Origin: Sclerotinia nivalis
Lineage: Eukaryota > Ascomycota > Leotiomycetes > Helotiales > Sclerotiniaceae
Direction: 5' to 3'
NCBI GenBank assembly: GCA_029531795.1
Contig: JAPEIS010000017.1
Span: 124,001-188,000, forward strand
Length of the DNA: 64,000 bases
The position numbers and the translations under genes were made by a program. The stretch's first letter is position 1, and each line of letters opens with the position of its first letter. Shown in pieces: positions 34,717-45,661 of this stretch. The notes beneath the pieces were generated by a model, which was given only the letters and a program-made list of their open reading frames with translations, was not told the DNA's origin and did no database searches.

Positions 34717-35844
34717 ATTACGGAATACATATAATTCAATATCTCGAATATTATCAAATATCAAAAGTTTTGTTCCGTTCTTTCTTTCTTTAAACATATA
34801 CATCCCTTAAGCAAATATCCATCATGATATTATAATCATTTACTCCATCCCTCAAGATACTTCAGTACAGTATTACCTATTCCTACACATCTGTATTAAC
34901 TTCCAGAAAAACCAATTGGAATCAACATCGCGTCTTTCTTGCATTTCCGTGTACTGATTGTACTTTCACTGAATGGGTATATATACTCATCTAATTACTA
35001 ATTATTAATCACTAATTAAGTACAATACCAAAACAAAAATTCCCACATACAGATGGAAAAGTAAGAAGAGATCGAGTCTACAAGGAAAGACTTCGTAACT
35101 TTACTCATCGCATGGGAGAATAAATTTCAACCCGAGTTTCTTTTAAATAAGTTTTCTTCAGGTATTATCACTTTTATATTCAATCATCTATCGCACTTAT
35201 AGCCTCTAGCAGTGATTCCAATGAACTCATACTCGTTGTTATTTCTGCTATCCGTCCCAAAACCCACCTCAAATCAAGCTATCCCCCTCTCCCAAAAACA
35301 TACTAGTAAGAATCCAAACCCGCCTTAGAATCTAACCAAGGATGCGCTTGCTCATTTTATTAATTTTACTTTGAGAGCCATGTGCAGCTAAGACTTACGA
35401 CTGAGGTAAATAGTAGCTCCGGTCGAAAACTCTCTGCATCGACAGAGTAAATCAACTGATTTGTCGTTATTTCTATTACCGTTGTTATTTTTGGGACTAA
35501 CAATGAAATGATGGTATGGAGAGAGGGATATATATGTATATGTATATGACTATCTGTATGACGACTACGCCTATACAATGCACTGATTGTAGCCGTTGTC
35601 TTGGGCTGGTGATACGAGAGGAACTTTTTTCTTGATACTGGAAGAGGACATGCGTATCTCGGTGAGCTTTTATATACGGGATTATTAACTCGTATCCAAA
35701 TGACTAAGCATTCACTTAAATAGACGAAAAAGAAGACGATGGAGAATAATTTGGTTACTTAAATATTTTTTATGCCAAAATACCGTGCTAAATCAAAAAC
35801 TCCATGCCCAAACCCTCTATTGCCTATGTAGTACAAAATAAATC
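34717..35844. other. Intergenic
   Basis: AT-moderate sequence with no supported gene. A 70-codon minus-strand frame (35366-35578) is His/Ile/Ser low-complexity over a TATATG run. This may hold the 3' end of the AsaB-type transcript. Confidence 0.5.
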
Positions 35845-36876
35845 CTAAGGACCGAAAACCAAACATCTAACCTCGATACTCTCTCTACCCTTCGCACCCT
35901 CCGGCGTTCTAGGATCAACAAAAGCAGTATGTGGAACCCTACCACCCTGAACTTTAGTACCAGGCTTCAAAGACTCGCTATCGAAACACTCTAGCAATAA
36001 TCTCTCATCATTCTTCATTCCGGACAAGTAATGCCATTTCTGTCCCTCGTTATATCTGATACCAGCGGTTTCACCCGTTGTAGTAGGATATCTATGTTCC
36101 ACCGGAATAACATCTTCGTCACTCGTGCTTGCGGAACTGGCAAATGCAAGTGGGTTACCCTGAACCACACCATTGATTGGACGCCACACATTTATGATTC
36201 TATATCGACCTTGAAGGAGTTTCTCTGCTTCTTCTGGCAAATGACGTTGTACACGTTGATTGGCCGATTTCACAGTTTGATCGATATGGACTCTTGCCAC
36301 CGGACGTCGATGAGCATTAGGATTCGAGCGACGAACTGTATGATCGAAGATAAACACCTTATTCGAGCCTGGCACATTATCCAAGACCAATTTCTCGACT
36401 TCGGGATAATAGTTTTGTTTTATCGATTCATCATCCCGGAATTCTTTTTCCGCAGACTCCGGGACTCCGAGAATCACTTCGAATGCATCTTTGTCGAGAT
36501 TATATTGGGATTCTTTACCGCGGATATCGGTGATAGGGACTTGAATGTCAAAATCTCCGAAATTGCGGTCCGGTTGGCCCTGAGGTGGTTTTTCGACGTA
36601 CTGGAAGGGTACGGAGCCATCTTCTGGTGGCCTGAAATAGTTGACGGTAACAGTTGTGTCCCCGCGAGGAACAAAGCTACTGTCTTTAATATTTACTTGA
36701 CCAGCAGCTTCAATTCTTGACGATTGTGAGAGGTTGTGGGCAGGTGTATTGTGAATAGGTGCGGCGGTAGTCATGATGTTGAATTGTCGATATGGAATCC
36801 GAGGTTGGACTTTCAAGGGTCGTAGTAGTGATCTTGTGAAGTGTGTTTTGATCGTTTTGAAGAATTGTAATCCCAC
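35845..36876 (-). CDS. AsaB/GA4-desaturase-family protein (343 aa)
   Basis: Single exon of 343 residues. The sequence matches the fungal family that includes AsaB of aspergillic acid biosynthesis and gibberellin GA4 desaturase. Landmarks are FIFDHTVRR (176-184), VHIDQT (196-201), the RYRIINVWRPI core (224-234) followed by NPLAFA, and the terminal ECFDS (296-300) and RVPHTAFVDP (313-322) motifs. Members are oxidoreductases, thought to act as hydroxylases or desaturases, and His197/His316-type residues may bind metal. No secondary-metabolite cluster surrounds it. The first 34 residues are basic (RSLLRPLKVQPRIPYRQF) and could be a mitochondrial presequence. A second Met at residue 35 (36774) matches where the family usually starts. 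Confidence 0.85.
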   Translation of the reverse strand: MGLQFFKTIKTHFTRSLLRPLKVQPRIPYRQFNIMTTAAPIHNTPAHNLSQSSRIEAAGQVNIKDSSFVPRGDTTVTVNYFRPPEDGSVPFQYVEKPPQGQPDRNFGDFDIQVPITDIRGKESQYNLDKDAFEVILGVPESAEKEFRDDESIKQNYYPEVEKLVLDNVPGSNKVFIFDHTVRRSNPNAHRRPVARVHIDQTVKSANQRVQRHLPEEAEKLLQGRYRIINVWRPINGVVQGNPLAFASSASTSDEDVIPVEHRYPTTTGETAGIRYNEGQKWHYLSGMKNDERLLLECFDSESLKPGTKVQGGRVPHTAFVDPRTPEGAKGRESIEVRCLVFGP

Positions 36877-37989
36877 AACTGCTGTGAGAGTATGTAGGTA
36901 TGTGTATATAAATTACCTATGATGTGTTAATGTGAGTAGAAGATGGATTGATAGCAATTAATATGTATATATATATTCCTATATAGATATATATTGTGAT
37001 ATTGTAAGCGTTGAAAGCTATGCCGTGCTAGCACGTCATTGAGATCTTACAAATCGAGCGGGATGGGTACCTTATCACCGCGGAAAATTGTACTACGCCT
37101 TTCCAAAAGCCGAGGAATAGAGACGATTCAATGCGTAGCACGCCATGTGGCAATTGAACAACTGGTTTAGAAATGTTGTGAGAGTTCCATTGAAGTGATG
37201 GGTCCGATTCCTTATTATTAAGCCGCCTGTTAGCTCCAGAATCTGCTGATTGATGACAAATAGATCCTGAACCAATAACAAGCTTTAAAATTAAGCCAAC
37301 GTCATAATTACCCCAGATTCGGGTATTTGCACTTTTTCACGCTCTGACTTTAACACGCGGAAAAGCCGTTGCGTGCCTCAATAGCTCTTGTTTAGTAAGG
37401 TTACAGAGTAGGCAGACTTTATTATTACCATACTATTTTACTATTCATTCACATACTCATTTATAGGGAAATCGACTCAATAAGTGTTGTTCGATTCATT
37501 GCAATAAAATGTTATAATAGACAGAGCGAATAGGTACAATTAGTGTGTCAATATATGGAAAAGTATAGAAATCATTGAAATACACTATTTCTCGGTAGAC
37601 GAAGCATATGCGAGCCAAAAAGGGGAGTGAGCGGGGAGGATATTAGGCTCGAATTAGTTGGCAACTTATTCTGATCCATTTGACCTACTGAGATACAGGA
37701 CTTACTTATGTACTACACTTGAATCGAGTGTTACATTTCCCATGAGAGTTTGCCTTGGATTTCGTTCACAAGTTGTCGAAATTCTGATCAAGATTGGGAC
37801 AGCGGTATCATACGACTTATCTATGATTTTTTACCCTTCAACTAGTATTTGGTGATCTGGTTATTCGGTGATTGTATAATTCGAGTAACGAGTATAGTCT
37901 AGTAATTGTGATGGCTTGATATGTCTCTGTATTTTCTTCCTCTAATTAAAACCCATCAGCCTCGAAAATCTTCCCGGAAAGTAAAGATA
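36877..37989. other. Intergenic, upstream of the AsaB-type gene
   Basis: A TATATATATTCC-rich stretch at 36,960-37,000 probably belongs to the promoter of the minus-strand gene. Otherwise no gene, repeat or RNA seen. Confidence 0.5.
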
Positions 37990-38279
37990 ATGACTGACAT
38001 CCCATCTTCGAAACCTGGGCATTTTTCTCAATGTGATAGCAGTACATAGCGTACTAAAACTCCTTAGATGTCGTAGAGTTAGAAGTAGATTTGAGAAAGG
38101 TTCGGCGTACTCATGAAAGGCACAAATAACAATTTTTAACAGGGAACAAAGGCACTTGGTTTTCAAGACTTTTTGAACCTGGTGTTAATGAATCAAAAAA
38201 CATTTCAAGTAAAAACAGCAAACCTCCCACTAATCATGGAGGAGGAGGAATTGCAAATGTAGTGCCAAGACGATGGTGA
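37990..38279 (+). CDS. Possible two-exon small protein (62 aa), unproven
   Basis: Exon 37990-38041 (ATG ACT GAC..) and exon 38143-38279 (ends CGA TGG TGA) join in phase. The intron runs from GTACAT to AACAG and contains GTACTAAAAC as a branch-site candidate. The product would begin MTDIPSSKPGHFSQC and end GGGGIANVVPRRW. No domain, signal peptide or membrane segment. Support is frame consistency and splice signals only, and a longer alternative using the GTGAGT at 38,276 is possible. Confidence 0.28.
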
Positions 38280-38783
38280 GTGGTAACCTTATCAACTAAG
38301 AAGCACGATTGTCAATTGAGCTTACTACCGGTAGGTGTGTCAAACATGTACATGTATATATACTGCATGTTGCTAGTCAGCTCTCAATCATCCCAATATA
38401 TCATGATGAATTTACTTGAAGAAATATGAAGATATCTATTAGGTCAGCGATATATCTTACTCTGTTCAAAGTGAAGTGTGAATAAAAACAAGAATAAACT
38501 GTTTACTAAGCGAAAACGCTTCAACCAATAAAATTGTTCCCTCACGTTGGCTGTAAATTAAGTTAATCAGATGTAAACAAACCGTATCGTCGCATCTCGA
38601 ATATTCAAAAGATTAAAGTAACATCATTTTGCGACAATATTCACAACCAAGTATACACACTCCCGCATACGATGAAATTATTGGAATGAATTGCTGGTGA
38701 ATGATCTCCATAAATCGATCTTCATTAGAACATAGAGACCAAAGGTTTACATTCATTTATCGCGCTCTTGCGCATTCATTGTT
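38280..38783. other. 5' region of the AT-hook gene
   Basis: About 500 bp without a supported gene, presumed promoter and leader of the AT-hook protein. No clear regulatory motif identified. Confidence 0.45.
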
Positions 38784-41700
38784 ATGATGGTGCGATACGG
38801 CATGGATGAAGCTTCGTTATCATCTCCAGATCCCCTCGCCGACTCCTTGACATTTCAAGCGCCTCCAAGTTCGAAACGACGAAAGACTCCCACATCACGT
38901 TTGTCACTGCCATTGCCAGCTAGTTCTCCAAAGAAACAAATATTCGAATTGGATGTGGGAAATACAATATCACCACAAAAAATCAGAGTTACAGTAGAAG
39001 CAGAAGATTCGGATAGCGAGGACGATCATGCCAATCTAAGACCCCATAATATGAGCTCTCCTACACCTGCGCAAATACCTCGACGAATAGAGCGAACAAC
39101 GACAACGACAGTGCCTTTACGAGGACTTTCGGACTCTGAAAATGATAACAGTATTAGATATGAGGTAACGCCCAAGAGACGCAGAGGTCGACCAAGAAAA
39201 TCAGATACTCTAGTCAAAAGACAAGGCACCCTAAATCGAGCAGGCAAACGTGGACGAAACAGCGTTGGAGGAGAAGTAGACAATCAAGGCCCAGATGTCG
39301 ATGGCGAAGAATTATCGGCGGGCGATTCTAGATCACGGTCGAAGTCCGTAAAGGGGATCAAAAAGGCAGCACCGCGTAAAAGGAAAGCCGGTTCTGATCT
39401 GGTCCCGTCGAGTGTGGTCAAGAGAGGTCGTGGTAGGCCAAGGTCCAAGCTACGAGAAGAAATACGATTGTCAGACGGAAGTGATGTGGCAGAGCAAGTA
39501 CAAACTTCCACCGCCGAGTCCAAAGTGGTAGAGGCCGACATTCACGAGGAATTGATGCCTGAAGAAATTGATCTTTTGGCAACCATTAATGCCAATTCGC
39601 AAAGTCCACTTTCGCCATACCCAGCCTTAGAATCCACATCGAGTTTCCCAAGTAGTGAAGACCTTGAAGAAGATGTTGTCATTGCAAGATTTCATCCTGG
39701 GGAAGAGACTCCTAGAACAACAGGTTGGTCAAGTGTTATGGAGACCTCTCAACTTCCAAGTTCATCAAATAGGGCACGAGAGGAAACGAGTCCTATAGGT
39801 GGAAGCGTGAAAAGTGTAGCTCTATCCCTAGAGTTAAATGGCCTTATGGAAGGTGATGACGAAAACGGTGGTTATGGAGAGGGTAGGTTTGACGATGACA
39901 CGGATGAAGATTTTGACGAAACGCGTGAGATAGACCAATTCGCCGGCGGAACGAACGATGCTACTGGAGAAATGCAGGAAGAGGATTTCGAAGGAGAAAT
40001 GGATGATGATATGGATCATAGGCCTGAGTTCGACACTATCATGGAGAGTGAAGGATTCAGTCTGATATCACTTAATTCCGTACCGTCGTTGAGGAAACCT
40101 TTGAACGGATTAGTCCAAGATGAGGGGCAAAACTCGACCGCACGCCCGCAAAACAAAATAATTCTCTCACTTCAGGATACAGTACATGATAACTCATTTT
40201 CGAGCATAGCACCAGAGATTCTCGAAGCTGCAACACCAGGCAGGAAACTTAAAAATTCCCATATTCTCCGCGTTCAGAACGCTCGAAATGGTGATTCATT
40301 TTCAAGTATACCGCCCGAAATCCTCCAGGCCGCGACCCCAGCGCCTACGCGGAAAAAGGTCGTGGAGATATCACAGCCCAAAAGCTCCGCAGTAATCAAA
40401 GAAAGCGTCGCCGGTTTTGCTGATAGAAAGAGCCCGTCGGAATCTCGCATCATGCCTCCGAAAAGGGCTGATGTATTACGCGAGAACTCATCTTCTACCA
40501 TACCCGCAGCTCCTCTTGACAACGCCACCCCGCGATTAATGCGCCAAGCACCGCTCCGACCAAGTTCAATTAGGAAGTCAGAATTTATCCCTAAACCAAT
40601 CCCACGACCATCACAAAATCCCCGGAAATCTTCTCGCCTTGAAACATCCCCAAAGCCATCCAAGTCGCCATCGCCACCAGCAAAGGAGCCTAAGCAGCCA
40701 ACTTCAGTAAAAGGCACTGAGACCGAAGCATCAACAAGTCAACATACTGAACAATCTGTTGCACAACCTGCTGAAGGATCTTTTATCAACTCTCAGATTC
40801 ATTCCTCGCCGCCTGCAATTGCTTCACGTAAATTTACATATACAGCACATATTCGCCAGCAACGACAAACAAACCCTAAGATGACACAAACTCCTGCAAT
40901 TGTCTTCTCATCCCCTACTTTGCCACCTCCTATCCAGCCGTCAAGACAACCATCCGAAAGGCCAGAGTCATCAAACACAAATGCATCCTCACCTGCTGAG
41001 AAGGCTGGTCGTATTCTGCAAGATATTGTTATACCATCATCATTGCCGAGAAGTCGATCCGAGTCTTTAGCTAGTCCATTCAAGAGTCCGGCAATAGGAA
41101 GAAGATCGAGCTCAAGCATATATCCAGATACTAATGCTAATCGTTCCATACTTGTTGAGCAGCCTCAAACATCGGTACCAAGATTGGATCCTAATGGAGA
41201 TCTGCTTTTGAAACATTCGCGAAGAAGAAGCTGGAGTAGGCCCATTCTTGATGAAGATCCATTTTTTGGTAATGGTGCTACACAAAAACGCCCATCTACA
41301 GATAAATCTCAAAGTTTTAGTCTCGAACTACCTAGCAGCCGTCGTATGTCGGTTTCTATAAATGCGGCGGTCACTCCTCAGCACGAATCGTCAAGAACTA
41401 TCAATTCTATGAATCAGCAAGCTGAATCGACTAGCCTTAACGGAGTTGTTGAAAAAACAATTCCACCGTCATCATCGACGGAGAGGAAAACTGTGGATGT
41501 GAAAAGAACTTCAAGTACCTTACAGGAGAAGTGGGCTGCGCAACGAGCTGCAGTGAGCAAACAGATCTCCACAGCCAGCATCAATGAAGTCATGGTTCTT
41601 AGTTCCGACAATGATGACAACGATGATGAAGATGACGACTACGACGACAACGATCCGGTTTCTGGGAAAAGGCGGGAAACTACAGTTGAAGAGGAGGATG

Positions 41701-43208
41701 CCAACAATGAAGACAAAGAAGGCTATGAAGATGATGAAAGCTTTGGACTCCTACTGGAGACACTTGATGCCTCCAACCAGGAAGACCAGCTTCACTCCGA
41801 AAGATCCGACAATGCGGAAAAACCTAGACGAAGTAAAATCCCTAGTCTGTGGAGAACAAATAGCAAACGTTTGGTCTATAGCGACGGGCTTGCTAGCTTA
41901 TCCCCAGACCTCAACACAAAATCTCCCGTGGTTGAGGAGCCCTCGCCGAAAAGCGTCCCGAAGAAGGTTGATGTACCGAATAGCTCCCAAGCTAATCCTC
42001 AAACCGATGGTGACGAGACTCTGGACTTATCTGGATGGCAAATACCCCAGAAACAGAATTTTCAACCTAAGCTTCGTAGTATAAGCAATACTAGGCCTGA
42101 CATATCTGCACTTTTACGTTTGTCGCCATCTGGAGGACTCCCAACTCTTTTCAATGGAGGAAAAGGACAGGTTACTGAAGGACAATCATCTAAAGACGTG
42201 CCAGTCCCTCCGAAATATTATTCTAAACCCTCACAACACAGTTCATCTGGCGATACGGAGAAAGAAACGAGCTCATTCGCTCCAATTCCTCAGAAAATGG
42301 ATTTTCAACCGCGAGTTCGTAAGAACGATGAGGCTCCATCATCAGCTGCACCCTTTTCTCAGCCATCGACATTTTCAAGAGGCCTTTTCGGAAAATGGGG
42401 AGCTACTAGGACCAACCTCCCCACTCCAGATACATCATCATCGTCCTTGGTCGGTACTCTAACGGATACATCACCAAGCAGGAGCAACAAGCTCAAAGCC
42501 CAACCTGTCCAACCTGTCCAACCAGAAACCCTGCAAAATCCGCCCTCCCAGCTCTCGACATCTAAGCCGTCTGCTCCCGCCAATACAAAGGAAAATCGCA
42601 ATCTCCAGAACCCCAAACCCAAATGGACCGAGCATCGTCTCGAAGCTCCAATTCCACCCTCTCCCACAAAATCTATCCTCCGCTCCCCCCAACGCTCCTT
42701 CGACCCTCCATCTCAACCCTCCCCCAGCAAAAATGTCGTCTTCGCTTCCTCCTCTCCACAACCCAGTTCTCCTCTTAGCCCCCAACTTTCTCCTACCCAC
42801 TGGACACGTGATCACTGGCTCCTCCTTGATTCCATCCTACAAACCTGGAAGCCCGAGAACCAAAACCAAGACGTCGCCGATTCCGAACTCAGAAATTCAG
42901 ATGGACCTTTAAATTCTAAATACGGAAGAAGAAACTCCACAAGGGTTATTAGTAGATTGTTGGGTAAAACTATTAATCTCAAAGATAAAGGAGTAGGAAT
43001 TGGCGAGGGAGGTGTGAGGATATTTAAAAATGGGGATAAAGAGAGAAGAGAGATAGGAAATGAGAAAATGAGATTGGAACAATGGCATTTAGAAGCAGTA
43101 GATGAATTTAGGGGTGAGGTTCCAGGATGGGACGAGGCGGTGGTGGCGAAAAGGGTTTTTGCGCTGCTGGTGGGAGAGGAGAGAAGGAAAAGGGGTATTA
43201 TTGTTTAA
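38784..43208 (+). CDS. Large AT-hook DNA-binding protein (1474 aa)
   Basis: One uninterrupted exon. Two AT-hooks are clear: KRRRGRPRKS at about residues 130-139 and KRGRGRPRSK at about 212-221. AT-hooks bind the minor groove of AT-rich DNA, so a nuclear chromatin role is inferred. Most of the protein is low-complexity Ser/Pro-rich and acidic (a D/E/N run at about 941-957) and probably disordered. Short motifs recur: SFSSI.PEIL.AATP at about 470 and 504, and IPQK..FQP at about 1090 and 1172. The C-terminal 140 residues look ordered: HWTRDHWLLLDSILQTWKP at about 1338-1356, and a helical end (LEQWHLEAVDEFRGEVPGW). I recognise this arrangement only as an uncharacterised fungal AT-hook protein. 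The start may be MM (1) or Met7 (GMDEAS). Confidence 0.88.
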   Translation: MMVRYGMDEASLSSPDPLADSLTFQAPPSSKRRKTPTSRLSLPLPASSPKKQIFELDVGNTISPQKIRVTVEAEDSDSEDDHANLRPHNMSSPTPAQIPRRIERTTTTTVPLRGLSDSENDNSIRYEVTPKRRRGRPRKSDTLVKRQGTLNRAGKRGRNSVGGEVDNQGPDVDGEELSAGDSRSRSKSVKGIKKAAPRKRKAGSDLVPSSVVKRGRGRPRSKLREEIRLSDGSDVAEQVQTSTAESKVVEADIHEELMPEEIDLLATINANSQSPLSPYPALESTSSFPSSEDLEEDVVIARFHPGEETPRTTGWSSVMETSQLPSSSNRAREETSPIGGSVKSVALSLELNGLMEGDDENGGYGEGRFDDDTDEDFDETREIDQFAGGTNDATGEMQEEDFEGEMDDDMDHRPEFDTIMESEGFSLISLNSVPSLRKPLNGLVQDEGQNSTARPQNKIILSLQDTVHDNSFSSIAPEILEAATPGRKLKNSHILRVQNARNGDSFSSIPPEILQAATPAPTRKKVVEISQPKSSAVIKESVAGFADRKSPSESRIMPPKRADVLRENSSSTIPAAPLDNATPRLMRQAPLRPSSIRKSEFIPKPIPRPSQNPRKSSRLETSPKPSKSPSPPAKEPKQPTSVKGTETEASTSQHTEQSVAQPAEGSFINSQIHSSPPAIASRKFTYTAHIRQQRQTNPKMTQTPAIVFSSPTLPPPIQPSRQPSERPESSNTNASSPAEKAGRILQDIVIPSSLPRSRSESLASPFKSPAIGRRSSSSIYPDTNANRSILVEQPQTSVPRLDPNGDLLLKHSRRRSWSRPILDEDPFFGNGATQKRPSTDKSQSFSLELPSSRRMSVSINAAVTPQHESSRTINSMNQQAESTSLNGVVEKTIPPSSSTERKTVDVKRTSSTLQEKWAAQRAAVSKQISTASINEVMVLSSDNDDNDDEDDDYDDNDPVSGKRRETTVEEEDANNEDKEGYEDDESFGLLLETLDASNQEDQLHSERSDNAEKPRRSKIPSLWRTNSKRLVYSDGLASLSPDLNTKSPVVEEPSPKSVPKKVDVPNSSQANPQTDGDETLDLSGWQIPQKQNFQPKLRSISNTRPDISALLRLSPSGGLPTLFNGGKGQVTEGQSSKDVPVPPKYYSKPSQHSSSGDTEKETSSFAPIPQKMDFQPRVRKNDEAPSSAAPFSQPSTFSRGLFGKWGATRTNLPTPDTSSSSLVGTLTDTSPSRSNKLKAQPVQPVQPETLQNPPSQLSTSKPSAPANTKENRNLQNPKPKWTEHRLEAPIPPSPTKSILRSPQRSFDPPSQPSPSKNVVFASSSPQPSSPLSPQLSPTHWTRDHWLLLDSILQTWKPENQNQDVADSELRNSDGPLNSKYGRRNSTRVISRLLGKTINLKDKGVGIGEGGVRIFKNGDKERREIGNEKMRLEQWHLEAVDEFRGEVPGWDEAVVAKRVFALLVGEERRKRGIIV

Positions 43209-43956
43209 GTTTCTGTTCTTTGCATGACGGAATTATGAGGGTTTGGATATAGAAGCTTGGGTATGTGATTTCCGAGAGAGTAAGACTTACATTGTTGGAC
43301 AGATCGACGGATCGATCACAATAACCCTTATCTCTTCTCATTCTTTCTTTGTTTCTCACTTCTGTGAATATGTACGTGTATTTGGGAACACATGATGGAT
43401 CTCGCGTTTGAGCGGTTTGGATTTGGAGCGTTTTTCGGAGTCATGGAATCATTGGATAGGTACTCGGATACTTGAATACTTGGATGCTTGGATACTTGAA
43501 TACTTGGATGCTTGGATAGTCGGATACCTGGATATAATAACATTCAAGCATGATTTTGGAGCCAAAAAAGCGCAAAAAGCAAATGGGTTTGCTTGCGGCA
43601 TTTCTTTTTAGCTATTTTCAGGAGGGAAGAAGTTGTTGGTGTGGGATAACTACTCGAGTAGGTACTTATTGTTAACTGTACGAGGTTGCAAGGTTTGGGG
43701 GCCGTTTTGTGATAGCATGACAGACGGACAATTTCATACAGAGGATTATCTACATGTGTTTGGATTTATTTGTGTTCACCTTACTACTTACTTACTCATG
43801 AATGAAAATTAAGATGTAAATGTGAATGTAGATGTTGGGACTGGATAATAGCAGCCATTTCATATCATATCATATCATTTGCTCTCCTCCAATCTTTACG
43901 CCTGTATGATACAAGTATGCATTATCTGCTTCTCATCTAGTCTTTCATCCACCAGC
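43209..43956. other. Convergent 3' region of the AT-hook and Rpn6 genes
   Basis: No gene. Contains short tandem TTGGATGCTTGGATACTTGA repeats at 43,468-43,535 and a CATATCATATCATATC run at about 43,859-43,878. Both neighbouring genes end into this interval. Confidence 0.55.
43468..43535. repeat. 10-bp-type minisatellite (TTGGATRCTT)
   Basis: About seven imperfect 10-bp units (ATACTTGGAT, GCTTGGATAC, TTGAATAC..). The overlapping frames on both strands are artefacts of the repeat. Confidence 0.7.
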
Positions 43957-45369
43957 CTACTCCAGCATACTCGCTTGATTGGTATAAAGCACATCAACCA
44001 CACTGCTCAACTTCTCGATTGTCGCTAACGCAGCATCATATCCTACATCTCTTTCCGTCTCATCGTAAATAATCAAACATCCAGCCCCTTGATCCAATAC
44101 CCCAATAATCACTTTATCAAGAATCATCTGTGATAATTTTCTCTCTACTTGTTGTGTATCGAGACCTACCATCTTCGCAATGTGAGCGATTTCGACGCGG
44201 GAAAAGGGTTCGATTACTTTGATGAGATTTTGTTCCAACATGGCATCGTAGAGACGACGGAGATGGTTGCGGATGAAGGCATCGGAGCCAAGTTCGTGGC
44301 GGTAATCACCGAGTGCTTTTTCGTATTCTTCTAGAGAACGGTTGGAGTGGGCGCGGGCGACGGCTTTCATGGCTTCGAGATTCTTGCCTGCATATTTGAT
44401 GGCTTGTTTGGATGTCATGAGTTGGTTGACATCGTCGGCAAGGTTGAGCATAATTTTGCAGAGAAGCATATATTGGAGAGCTGCGGTAGCTTTCTCCGGT
44501 TCGTCTTGTGTATGGTATCCATCTAACGCTTCGATGAAGTAGGAGAACGCAGTATTGAAATCCTTGTCTTCGGCGTGAAGTTTGCCAGATTGCATGTCGA
44601 GGCCAGCTTGGAGTAAAGGAGGGGTATACACGGATGCAGCACTTGTTCTGGCAGCGGTGAGTGCGGCGCGACCTTTGGCTGTGTTTCCTAAGGCGTGATA
44701 AACGCGAGATTCGAGGAGTTGGACTTCGACGAGAACGAGCTTATCATCGAGACGCTTGAGCTCGCGAAGGAGACTGTTGATGAGGGTGAGGGCATCGTAG
44801 TAGGATTGTTTGGTCATGTAAAGGCTGACAAGACGGGTTTCAAGATTCTGTCTTAGGAAACCACGACGTTCGGATGTGGCCCATTCGATGCATGATTTTG
44901 TGACGGTAATTTGGGTATCTGTTGTGTTGGGGATGGCATTGAATAGATCTAGAAGTTGTCGTACTGGATTGAAGGCATATTAGCTGAGTACTAGCATTAC
45001 CATAATATAGACCATTGTCTTCCCAGGCGCAAAAGCTTCCTTACCCAACTTTGCTGTTTTGGCTTTTGCGAATGATGATAATACTGTCCGGCTTGTTGTG
45101 ATCAGATCTACCAACTCATCCGCCTTCCTACACACAAATCAGTAATAGCCCCACGAAAAATTAACCACTGCGATATATTCCACTCACTTCTCATCTCGAT
45201 ACAATTCTCCTAAGCTAACCAATGCAGTTTCATATTCTCGAACAGAAGCTTCCGAGGTTACTGAAGGTGGTTTGGAGATGATTTCCTTATATTGTGCCTC
45301 TGCCTTTCTTGGATCTGCCTTTGCCAAGTTTTGGGCTTCTTGTATCCTCAATGGTTCTGCTGGTGCCAT
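43957..45369 (-). CDS. RPN6: 26S proteasome lid subunit Rpn6 (3 exons, 423 aa)
   Basis: Exons on the minus strand are 45188-45369, 45045-45127 and 43957-44963. They join to 423 residues, the normal Rpn6/PSMD11 length. The protein starts MAPAEPLRIQEAQNLAKADP. A long helical repeat follows (KSCIEWATSERRGFLRQNLE and YDALTLINSLLRELKRLDDK). A PCI domain occupies about residues 225-395 (YMLLCKIMLNLADDV, DAFIRNHLRRLYDAMLEQNL, FSRVEIAHIAKMVGLD). Rpn6 clamps the lid to the 20S/ATPase core and is essential in yeast. Introns are GTGAGT..TAG and GTAAGG..CAG. An upstream in-frame Met at 45462 would add 31 residues, but the family start is the one chosen. Divergent from Sof1, 292 bp apart. Confidence 0.96.
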
Positions 45370-45661
45370 GTTTGATAAATGTAGATTATTAAATTTGAGT
45401 GAAGTTGTAAAGTTGTCTTTGATGTTTTGTAAGGGAATCGCATTTCTAGGTAAACTCGCCATTACGATGCCACTAGGAACCTGAAGCTTGTGGAAACCGC
45501 GCTAAAATAGAACCACCCCTGCAAAATTTTATCTGGGAGATTTTTTATCATGAACGCAATATTTCTTTGCGATAACCATCCATCAACTCGTTCCATCACT
45601 CCATCACTATAATTTTCATTTTTCAATAATGATAGCAACATCCTGATTTCAATATTCCAAT
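45370..45661. promoter_or_regulatory. Shared upstream region of RPN6 and SOF1
   Basis: 292 bp between divergent start codons of two housekeeping genes, so a bidirectional promoter is likely. I found no perfect copy of the yeast proteasome element GGTGGCAAA. Confidence 0.5.

Noticed and set aside
36031..36720. 229-codon plus-strand frame
   Set aside because: It lies wholly antisense to the well-supported AsaB-family gene.
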